DNA from: Rhodospirillales bacterium
GTDB lineage: Bacteria; Pseudomonadota; Alphaproteobacteria; Rhodospirillales; JAOUPW01
Length of the DNA stretch: 6,753 bases
Direction: 5' to 3'
Assembly (NCBI GenBank): GCA_029879665.1
Contig: JAOUPW010000106.1
Coordinates: forward strand, 1 to 6,753
Shown: positions 1-5,682 of the stretch, piece by piece
Layout: every line of letters starts with the position of its first letter
How positions within the stretch are numbered: the stretch's first letter is position 1
Position numbers and translations under genes: made by a program
The notes under the pieces: model-generated
What the model saw: only the letters and a program-made list of their open reading frames with translations
What the model was told of the DNA's origin: nothing
Databases searched by the model: none

Positions 1-1
1 G

Positions 2-670
2 TCCCGGCCGCAATTGAAAGCCGGCTCCTTCCTTGCCATGGGCTCGACAGGGGGGGGCGCAACCCGGGGGGTCATGTCCTTGGCCTTGCAACATCTGCAC
101 GACCACGCGCCCAAGCCGGTGGATATACTCGACCTGCCCGCGGGCGCGCCCTTCGGCGCCGTCCAGGTCAGGATCGAAGGCTGCACGTTGTGCCTCGCCT
201 GCGTCGGCGTTTGTCCGACCGTCGCCCTCAAGGACAATCCGGAAAAACCCCAACTCCGCTTTTCCGAAGCCGCCTGCATTCAGTGCGGGCTGTGCAAGGT
301 GACCTGCCCGGAAAAGGTTATTACCCTCACCCCCCGCCTCAACTTCGTCGACGACATTCACCCGCACCGCGTCATCAAGGAAGAAGAGCCCTTCGAGTGC
401 ATCCGCTGCGGCAAGCCCTTCGGCGCGCGTTCGACCATCGAGACCATGGTGGGAAAACTTGCCGACCATCCCATGTTCGCCGGCAAGGGTGGTACCGACC
501 TGATCAAGATGTGCGAAGACTGCCGGGTCATCGCCCAGATGGAAGAACCCAACCAGCCCCTGGCCCACAAGGAACGCCCGCTGCCGCGCACCACCGACGA
601 TTACCTGCGCGAACGGGAAGAGCTGAGGAAACAGGCCAAGGAAGACGCCGCCGGCCGGGGCGAAGAGTAG
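2..670 (+). CDS. 4Fe-4S dicluster ferredoxin, C-terminal part (5' end outside window)
   Basis: This is the C-terminal 220 or so residues of an iron-sulfur electron carrier. The frame is open to the left edge, so the TTG at 14 is only an internal codon and the true start lies outside. Two consecutive CxxCxxCxxxCP-type motifs (cysteine codons 182-214 and 275-307) should each hold a 4Fe-4S cluster. Further on are two CxxC pairs (CIRC at 398-409, CEDC at 512-523), which could bind another metal or cluster. The tail is charged and helical and carries no membrane segment, so the protein is probably cytoplasmic. From family knowledge, long ferredoxins with this CIRCGKPFG...CEDC tail occur in proteobacteria near formate dehydrogenase, its TorD-like chaperone and DUF3305/DUF3306 genes; that neighbourhood would lie to the left and cannot be seen. 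It ends convergently 10 bases from the OsmC gene. The dicluster call is firm; the formate-dehydrogenase link is inferred. Confidence 0.88.
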   Translation, partial: SRPQLKAGSFLAMGSTGGGATRGVMSLALQHLHDHAPKPVDILDLPAGAPFGAVQVRIEGCTLCLACVGVCPTVALKDNPEKPQLRFSEAACIQCGLCKVTCPEKVITLTPRLNFVDDIHPHRVIKEEEPFECIRCGKPFGARSTIETMVGKLADHPMFAGKGGTDLIKMCEDCRVIAQMEEPNQPLAHKERPLPRTTDDYLREREELRKQAKEDAAGRGEE

Positions 671-680
671 AACCCCGACC

Positions 681-1100
681 CTAGTCCACCAGCTTGATCT
701 CGTGGGTGATTTCGGCGGCCTTAGCCAGCATCAGGGTGACCGAACAGTATTTTTCCAGGGACAGGTTCACCGCGCGTTCCACCTTGGCCGGGTCCAGGCC
801 GCGCCCGCTGACCACATAAGTAAGGTGGATGCGGGTATAGACCTTAGGCACGGTCTCGGCGCGCTCGCCTTCCACTTCAACGACGCAGCCTTCCACCGGC
901 TGGCGGCCTTTTTCCAGGATATCCATTACGTCGTAGGAAGTGCAGCCGCCCATGCCCAACAGCAGCAACTCCATGGGCCGGACGCCGGCGTCCCCTTCGC
1001 CTTCCGCCGGGGGGCCGCTCATGGTTATGGTATGGCCGCTGCCCGAGGTTCCCTCGAAAATACGGCCTTTCACCCATTTGACGGTGGCTGTCGTTGCCAT
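681..1100 (-). CDS. OsmC family protein, YhfA-like
   Basis: A 139-residue cytoplasmic protein of the OsmC/Ohr fold, whose members reduce organic hydroperoxides or related electrophiles with two cysteines. The sequence reads like Escherichia coli YhfA along its whole length: it opens with VKWV, has the RPMELLLLGMGGC motif with Glu44 and Cys53 (nucleophilic cysteine position), then DILEKGRQ, and EKYCSVTLML with Cys119 as the second cysteine. An extra Cys72 lies between them. Length fits the family. The ATG at 1098-1100 is preceded by AAGGAG (1107-1112 on the minus strand) at a 6-base spacing. It starts 18 bases after the stop of the MscS channel gene, so the two are probably co-transcribed. Peroxidase activity is well documented for OsmC and Ohr but not for the YhfA branch, so the substrate is unknown. 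No redox partner gene is nearby. Confidence 0.93.
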   Translation of the reverse strand: MATTATVKWVKGRIFEGTSGSGHTITMSGPPAEGEGDAGVRPMELLLLGMGGCTSYDVMDILEKGRQPVEGCVVEVEGERAETVPKVYTRIHLTYVVSGRGLDPAKVERAVNLSLEKYCSVTLMLAKAAEITHEIKLVD

Positions 1101-1118
1101 GTTTTTCTCCTTATTAAC

Positions 1119-1937
1119 TTATTCCGTCTTGTTCAAATGTACATCCATCTGCGGGTAGGGAATGGAAATTCCATTTTCATCAAAGGTCAGCTTGATGCGT
1201 TCGGCCAGGTCGAAACGCACCGGCCAGTAGTCGGCGGTTTTCACCCACGGGCGAACCACGAAATTAACGCTGCTGTCGGCCAATTCCCCCACCGCCACCA
1301 CGGGTTCGGGATCATCCAGAACCCGCGCCTCGGCGGACAGGATATCATTGATAACCTGCTTGGCCTTTTTCAGGTCGTCGCCGTAGCCGATTCCGAACAC
1401 CATATCCACCCGGCGGGTGTCGCGGGATGAAAAATTGGTGATCACGCCGCCGTAAATGGCGCCGTTGGGAACCGTAACCTCCCGGTTGTCCCCGGTGCGG
1501 AAAATGGTGCTGAAAACATGTATGCGTTCCACCGTGCCGGCGGTGCCGGCGGCTTCCACAAAGTCCCCGGCCTTGAAGGGGCGAAAGACGATGAGCATCA
1601 CCCCGGCGGCAAAGTTCTTCAGCGAATCCTGCAGGGCCAGACCAATGGCAAGGCCTGCAGCACCGACGATGGCGATCAGGGACGTGGTATCAACGCCGAG
1701 GCGGTCCAGGGCGGCGACGATGACCACCACCAACAAAATAGCGCTCAGGATTGAGGTGGCGAAATGGATCAGAATATCGTCCAGCTTGGCCCTGACCAGC
1801 AGCTTGCGGACCACCGCAACGATGCTTTTGGCCACCAACCGGCCGATAACGAAAATCAGCAGGGCGAAGATCAGGTTGGTGCCCCAGGGAATGACGTATT
1901 CGTTTATCCCTCTGGCGAAATCGATATTTTCCAGCAT
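1119..1937 (-). CDS. mscS: small-conductance mechanosensitive channel, MscS family
   Basis: A 272-residue inner-membrane channel, close to E. coli MscS in size and domain order. Such homoheptamers open under membrane tension and release solutes during hypo-osmotic shock. Predicted transmembrane helices lie at about residues 19-43, 58-80 and 85-118. The pore helix TM3 carries GAAGLAIGLALQ, with Leu96 and Leu100 matching the hydrophobic gate leucines 105 and 109 of E. coli MscS; Gly112 matches Gly121. The kink glycine Gly113 of E. coli is Asp104 here (LALQDSLKNF). The FRPFKAGDFV beta-domain entry, VPNG, and the C-terminal GISIPYPQMDVH signature are all intact. The ATG at 1935-1937 has AAGGAG on the minus strand (1945-1950) seven bases upstream. 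It is the first gene of a likely two-gene unit with the OsmC protein. Direct repeats at 2017-2050 lie in its upstream region. Identity is very secure; conductance and gating properties are inferred. Confidence 0.96.
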   Translation of the reverse strand: MLENIDFARGINEYVIPWGTNLIFALLIFVIGRLVAKSIVAVVRKLLVRAKLDDILIHFATSILSAILLVVVIVAALDRLGVDTTSLIAIVGAAGLAIGLALQDSLKNFAAGVMLIVFRPFKAGDFVEAAGTAGTVERIHVFSTIFRTGDNREVTVPNGAIYGGVITNFSSRDTRRVDMVFGIGYGDDLKKAKQVINDILSAEARVLDDPEPVVAVGELADSSVNFVVRPWVKTADYWPVRFDLAERIKLTFDENGISIPYPQMDVHLNKTE

Positions 1938-2016
1938 AGGTTATCTCCTTTCCGCCGGATAGCCACGCTGCCGGGAACGATGAAGAACAGGATCAAAACA
2001 CAGTTGAACCAGAAAT

Positions 2017-2050
2017 ACGCCCCCGAATCAAACCCCCGGACGCCCCCGAA
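2017..2050. repeat. 11-base direct repeat upstream of the MscS gene
   Basis: ACGCCCCCGAA occurs perfectly at 2017-2027 and again at 2040-2050, 23 bases apart start to start. A related ACCCCCGGA lies between them at 2032-2040. The array sits 80-113 bases upstream of the MscS start codon, in the 162-base gap between the YciI gene stop and the MscS gene. The spacing, near two helical turns, would suit a regulator binding one face of the DNA, but no known operator is recognised. The C-rich repeat could also be chance in GC-rich DNA. The rest of this gap (1938-2099) shows no ORF and no good terminator. Confidence 0.45.
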
Positions 2051-2099
2051 CTTGGGTGATGAACCCGGGTAGGCTCGAATGAATTTTACCTATTAAATT

Positions 2100-2711
2100 T
2101 TAGCCCTTGAACCGGTCTGAAATCCGGCCGAATCGCCAGCGGTAGAATTCCACGGTTTCGAACAGGCCGCCCTTGTTATAGGGCTCGTTCTCCCAGAACG
2201 CCTTCGCCGCCGCCAGGTCGGGCACGTCGATCATCAGCAGGCTGCCGAACTGATGCGAACCGTCATCCGACACCAACGAACCCCGGGCCATGATAATACT
2301 TGCGGCGTTGCCCAGATATTCCTGGTGCACCTTGCGCACTTCATCACGCATGGCAAGGCCGTCAGGTTTATCCAGAGCGTATATCAGGAATTGGATATTC
2401 CCCTTTTCACGCGGACAATCGCGGTAGGAAAATGGCGCCCTCGTCTGCCAGCGGTGGATGACCGCTTCCTTTTTCTGCACCCCGCCCAGAACAAAGGGTT
2501 CTTCAGCGACATGACGCTCGGCGGCGGCACGGTCTGGAAATTCGTTGATCCGGAAACTGCCAAGTTCCTTCGCCCCGTCGTCGGTCAGAAAGGGACCGGA
2601 AAAACGGGTCGTCTCGTCGAACTTCTTGAGGTATGCCAGATGCCGATCGCGGTATTCATCGCGCAAACTGCCGGAATCGGGAACATCGTAAATCTTGATT
2701 GCAAATTCCAT
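2100..2711 (-). CDS. tandem YciI-domain protein
   Basis: A 203-residue soluble protein made of two YciI-like (dimeric alpha/beta barrel) domains, about residues 1-92 and 104-196, joined by a short linker. The halves align almost without gaps at a 105-residue offset: RHLAYL with His24 against VHQEYL with His129, DDG at 44-46 against 149-151, GS at 51-52 against 156-157, PD at 59-60 against 164-165, EPF at 71-73 against EPY at 176-178, and GG at 76-77 against 181-182. The ordinary YciI protein is one domain of about 100 residues that dimerises, so this is an internal duplication making a pseudo-dimer in one chain. In single-domain relatives the conserved His is thought to be catalytic, but the reaction of the family is mostly unknown. 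The ATG at 2709-2711 has GGGAG on the minus strand (2717-2721) five bases upstream. It is transcribed divergently from the cyclase gene. A minus-strand promoter candidate is listed separately. Confidence 0.85.
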   Translation of the reverse strand: MEFAIKIYDVPDSGSLRDEYRDRHLAYLKKFDETTRFSGPFLTDDGAKELGSFRINEFPDRAAAERHVAEEPFVLGGVQKKEAVIHRWQTRAPFSYRDCPREKGNIQFLIYALDKPDGLAMRDEVRKVHQEYLGNAASIIMARGSLVSDDGSHQFGSLLMIDVPDLAAAKAFWENEPYNKGGLFETVEFYRWRFGRISDRFKG

Positions 2712-2737
2712 GGGGTCTCCCTTCAGGTTATTATTGT

Positions 2738-2764
2738 GATTTAATGGCCTGGCGGAGATTTAAT
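2738..2764. repeat. direct repeat GATTTAAT in the divergent promoter region
   Basis: GATTTAAT occurs at 2738-2745 and 2757-2764, 19 bases apart start to start, in the 125-base space between the divergent YciI and cyclase genes. The left copy overlaps the -10 element proposed for the YciI gene; the right copy contains TTTAAT, a possible -10 for rightward transcription, and borders the minus-strand -35. A second rightward -10 candidate is TGTAAT at 2801-2806, but no convincing -35 goes with it. The repeat could be a regulator site controlling both directions, or a by-product of AT-rich promoter sequence. Confidence 0.35.
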
Positions 2765-2767
2765 CAA
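2739..2767 (-). promoter_or_regulatory. candidate sigma70-type promoter of the YciI gene
   Basis: Read on the minus strand, TTGATT (2762-2767) is followed after a 17-base spacer by TTAAAT (2739-2744). Each matches four of six consensus bases, and the spacing is ideal. Transcription would start near 2732, giving a leader of about 20 bases that just holds the Shine-Dalgarno sequence. The region is visibly AT-rich compared with its surroundings. This is a pattern match only; no transcription data support it. Confidence 0.45.
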
Positions 2768-2836
2768 GAAATCCGTAATTCGTTATTAACAAAGGTCGAT
2801 TGTAATGACGTTTTGAAAAGCAAGGCTGGCAACCGC

Positions 2837-4837
2837 ATGGCTTCCGATAAACAAAAGACCCTTCGCTCGTACTTACCTAACGCGGCCATCGCATTGTTTA
2901 CGGCGGGCGCCTGCCTGTTTGGCGTCCGTTATCTTCCCTTCATCACCCTGGCGGAAAACTGGGTGGATGATCTGCGTATTTCCAGCCTATCGCCGAAACA
3001 GCCGCAAAACACCGATATTGTCATCGTCACCGTGACCGAAGACACCCTGAAAACCTTTCCCTACCGGTCGCCCCTGGACCGGCATTTCATCAGCACCCTT
3101 CTGAAAAACCTACAGGACAAGGGCGTGCGCATGATCGGCCTCGACATCCTGTTCGATCAGGCGACGGAACCGGATAAGGACGCGGAGCTGCAACGGACCC
3201 TGCGGGAGATGAAGATCCCCGTCTTCGTCTCCTGGCCCGGCAATCAACTCGGCCTGATGGACCGACAGTTGAAATATCTGAATGCTTATATGGAAGGGAT
3301 CAATCGGGGGCTGGCGACTCTGTCCAAGGACGGAGTCGACGGCAAAGTCAGGTCCATCTATCTGGGCGGAGATTCAAGGGGAACATGGATGCCCGGACTG
3401 TCCGCGGCGATGGCCGGGCACCTGGGCGCGAAGATCCCCAAAGGAGGGTTCCTGCCCTTGTCCTTCCACAGCCGGCCCGATGCCGACCCGCCGCCGTTCG
3501 CGGTTTTTCCGGCCCACGGCGTGCCGTTTCTGCCGGCGCCGTGGTTCAAGGATAAAATCGTTCTGATCGGGGCTGAACTGACCCTGGAAGACCGACACCG
3601 CACGCCTTTTGATCTTGGCTATCTCCGCGGCCGGGGCATGCCCGGCGTTTTTATTCATGCCCACAGTCTGGCGCAGTTGATGGAAGGGCGAAGCACCCGG
3701 CATCTTTCATCCCTTGGAAATGCCCTGGTCGTACTGGCGCTGGCGGTTTTGGGGATTTTGCTCGCCATGAGTTCCCTCGCCATCGGGTTGAAAGGGGGAA
3801 TCGCCCTGATTGTGGTCGGCGTCGGATGGGCCGGAAGTTTTTTATTGTTCAAGGAAGGTGGGGCGCTGGTGTCCCTGGTCTCGCCAACTCTTGCTTTCGT
3901 CACCTCGTCGGCCCTGGGCACGGCCTGGCAATGGCAAAAGGAACGGGCGCAACGGCGGTTTATCCGCGAAGCTTTCTCCAAATACATGGCGCCTTCCATT
4001 CTCAAGCAATTGGAAGACAACCCCGACAGTCTGGAGCTGAACGGCGAACGCAGGGAAATGACGTTTCTGTTCACTGACATCGCTAATTTTACGCCGCTGA
4101 CGGAACGAACCTCGCCCGATGTCCTTGTGCCGCTGCTCAACGAATATCTGGACGGAACCTGTTCCATCGTTCTTCAGCATGGCGGCACGATTGACAAGAT
4201 TGCCGGCGATGCCCTGACGGTTCTGTTTAACGCCCCCATGGAACAACTGGACCACGCCCAACGTGCGGTCGATTGCGCACTGGAACTGGACCGGTTTTCG
4301 GAAGATTACATCGCCGCCCTGGCGGCGCGCGGGATCGAATTCGGTATTACCCGGATCGGCATCAACACCGGCATGGCCGTGGTCGGCAATTTCGGTGGCA
4401 GCACGCGGTTTAACTACACGGCGCACGGGGATTCCATCAACACCGCCGCCCGGCTGGAAAGCCTGAACAAGCATCTGGGCACCCGCATCTGCGTCAGCCA
4501 CTCGGCGATGACGCAATGCTCCGGCGTCGCCTTTCGTCCCGTCGGCAGGATCGTGCTGAAGGGAAAGTCCGAACCCACGGAAGTTTTCGAGCCGGTACCC
4601 GCCGAAGAAGCCGCGTCACCCAAGCATCAAGCCTATCTGGATGTCTATAAACTTATGGATATCAACAGGTTGGAGGCTGTGACCGCCCTCACTGACTTGA
4701 ACCGAAAATTCCCCGACGATCCCCTTATACTGTTTCATCTGAATCGCCTGAACGCATTGAGTAAAGATTACCAATCTGGTCGCGAAGAAGGCCCGGGAAC
4801 GCTGCCAGGAACCCTGATCGTTATGGGCGAAAAATGA
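2837..4837 (+). CDS. CHASE2-domain class III adenylate cyclase, membrane-bound
   Basis: A 666-residue sensor enzyme expected to make cAMP from ATP. Order: transmembrane helix at about 15-33, periplasmic CHASE2 sensor at about 38-288, three transmembrane helices (about 293-313, 316-337, 342-365), a helical linker, then a class III catalytic domain at about 405-585. The catalytic set is complete: metal aspartates Asp414 (LFTDIANFT) and Asp458 (KIAGD), Lys454 and Thr528 at the base-selecting positions, Asn535 and Arg539 (NTAAR) for the transition state. A Lys/Thr pair is typical of class IIIb adenylate cyclases, so ATP rather than GTP is the likely substrate. Active enzyme should be a homodimer. 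The tail (598-666) is helical and TPR-like. The frame stays open up to an ATG at 2699, which would overlap the divergent gene; ATG 2837 is preferred because residues 1-33 then form a normal short tail plus helix, although only a weak AAGG (2822-2825) precedes it. It is followed 12 bases on by a secreted-protein gene. Confidence 0.94.
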   Translation: MASDKQKTLRSYLPNAAIALFTAGACLFGVRYLPFITLAENWVDDLRISSLSPKQPQNTDIVIVTVTEDTLKTFPYRSPLDRHFISTLLKNLQDKGVRMIGLDILFDQATEPDKDAELQRTLREMKIPVFVSWPGNQLGLMDRQLKYLNAYMEGINRGLATLSKDGVDGKVRSIYLGGDSRGTWMPGLSAAMAGHLGAKIPKGGFLPLSFHSRPDADPPPFAVFPAHGVPFLPAPWFKDKIVLIGAELTLEDRHRTPFDLGYLRGRGMPGVFIHAHSLAQLMEGRSTRHLSSLGNALVVLALAVLGILLAMSSLAIGLKGGIALIVVGVGWAGSFLLFKEGGALVSLVSPTLAFVTSSALGTAWQWQKERAQRRFIREAFSKYMAPSILKQLEDNPDSLELNGERREMTFLFTDIANFTPLTERTSPDVLVPLLNEYLDGTCSIVLQHGGTIDKIAGDALTVLFNAPMEQLDHAQRAVDCALELDRFSEDYIAALAARGIEFGITRIGINTGMAVVGNFGGSTRFNYTAHGDSINTAARLESLNKHLGTRICVSHSAMTQCSGVAFRPVGRIVLKGKSEPTEVFEPVPAEEAASPKHQAYLDVYKLMDINRLEAVTALTDLNRKFPDDPLILFHLNRLNALSKDYQSGREEGPGTLPGTLIVMGEK

Positions 4838-4849
4838 GGAGCTAAAGAC

Positions 4850-5560
4850 ATGAAAAAGTATTTCGTATTGCTGTCACTGGCCTTATTTGCCGTCGCCGCA
4901 CTCCCGGTCGGCGCCGATGCCGGACAGATCATCGTCATCACCTCCAATGATCCCGGCTTCAAACAGGGCGCCGTTCACGACGGACGCAAATCTATTTCCT
5001 TAAAAGCCGGAACCGAGATTACTTTCGTTTCCGCCAGCGGCAAGACCATCTCCCTGAAGGGGCCCTATTCGGGCGTGCCCGATGCGGGAACTTCCGCCGG
5101 TGATCCCAATCTGCTGAAGGCGCTGGGAGATATCGTCCAGCCGCCGTCCAAAAACACCGCCTCCGCCGGGGTCATGCGCGCGGGCCTGCACAAACCTGAT
5201 GATCCGTGGGTGATCGATGCGGGACGCACCGGCAAGCATTGCATCTCCGCCGGCGATTCGCCGAAATTGTGGCGGGGCAAGGCCAACATAAAAACAAATG
5301 CGACGGTGAAGGTAAAAGGCGGAACCGGCGAAGCGTCCATCGAGTGGAAAAAGGGGGAATATCTGACCCCCTGGCCCGCAACGCTCCCCTTGCAGGATGG
5401 CACGTCCTATTTGGTGAAGGATACGGCAACGAAAAGGCTGAGATCTCTGACCGTTTTCGTGGCGCCGGCGGACCTTCCGACTGCAGCCCATAAGGCGGTC
5501 TGGATGAGCAAGAAAGGCTGCCGCAAACAGGCGGAAACCCTGTTGTCGCAACTCAGATAA
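4850..5560 (+). CDS. secreted periplasmic protein of unknown function, FecR-like segment
   Basis: A 236-residue exported protein that I do not assign to a named family. The N-terminus is a textbook Sec signal peptide: Lys2-Lys3, a hydrophobic core at about 4-20, and ADA at 22-24 giving likely signal peptidase I cleavage before Gly25. No lipobox is seen, so it should be soluble in the periplasm. Residues about 33-75 (QG...G...SLKAGTEITF...G...LKGPYSG) resemble the beta-rich pattern of FecR-type domains. Residues about 171-205 (LTPWP...LPLQDGTSYLV...) look like another beta segment. The mature part has only two cysteines, Cys131 and Cys224, which could form a disulfide. The ATG follows AGGAG (4837-4841) at 8 bases, and that site overlaps the cyclase stop, so translation is probably coupled to the cyclase. 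Context suggests a partner or ligand carrier for the CHASE2 sensor; this is inference. A terminator follows directly. Confidence 0.82.
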   Translation: MKKYFVLLSLALFAVAALPVGADAGQIIVITSNDPGFKQGAVHDGRKSISLKAGTEITFVSASGKTISLKGPYSGVPDAGTSAGDPNLLKALGDIVQPPSKNTASAGVMRAGLHKPDDPWVIDAGRTGKHCISAGDSPKLWRGKANIKTNATVKVKGGTGEASIEWKKGEYLTPWPATLPLQDGTSYLVKDTATKRLRSLTVFVAPADLPTAAHKAVWMSKKGCRKQAETLLSQLR

Positions 5561-5582
5561 GCCCGGCATACTGCCGATGCCG

Positions 5583-5612
5583 AAAGGGAGCGCCGTTCGG
5601 GGCTCCCTTTTT
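5583..5612 (+). terminator. Rho-independent terminator after the cyclase operon
   Basis: A perfect 9-base-pair stem pairs AAAGGGAGC (5583-5591) with GCTCCCTTT (5602-5610) around a 10-base loop, and the T tract runs from 5608 to 5612. It begins 22 bases after the stop of the secreted-protein gene. It should end the cyclase transcript and insulate azlCD, which then needs its own promoter in 5613-5682. Confidence 0.88.
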
Positions 5613-5640
5613 CATGATTATTTTTTGGAATTCCTTCTTG

Positions 5641-5658
5641 GGCATGTTTCTACATGCC
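5641..5658. repeat. inverted repeat GGCATG-N6-CATGCC upstream of azlC
   Basis: A perfect 6-base inverted repeat with a 6-base centre (TTTCTA) lies 24 bases before the azlC start codon, in the only space that can hold its promoter. A loose TTGGAA (5625-5630) upstream could act as a -35, but no matching -10 is convincing. The symmetry and location fit an operator for a dimeric regulator; AzlCD-type exporters are often controlled by Lrp-type or LysR-type regulators, but no such gene is in the window. It lacks a T tract, so it is not a terminator. Confidence 0.4.
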
Positions 5659-5682
5659 GCCGGATAGGGTATCTCTTGTCCT

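Noticed and set aside
671..680. Bidirectional terminator between the convergent ferredoxin and OsmC genes
   Set aside because: The space is 10 bases and no stem with a T tract is seen across the two gene ends.
702..1430. 242-residue + strand open frame
   Set aside because: It lies antisense to the clear OsmC and MscS genes and its translation has no recognisable motif; it is a shadow caused by GC-rich codon use.
2050..2070. Possible hairpin GGGT-GATGA-ACCC as terminator of the YciI gene
   Set aside because: The solid stem is only four pairs; the extension needs G-T pairs that exist only on the + strand, and no T tract follows on the minus strand.
1764..2072. 102-residue + strand frame spanning the gap upstream of the MscS gene
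   Set aside because: Most of it is antisense to the MscS gene and the remainder has no motif, so the gap is treated as non-coding.
3842..4516. 224-residue minus-strand open frame inside the cyclase gene
   Set aside because: It is antisense to the conserved catalytic domain and shows no family signature or ribosome site.
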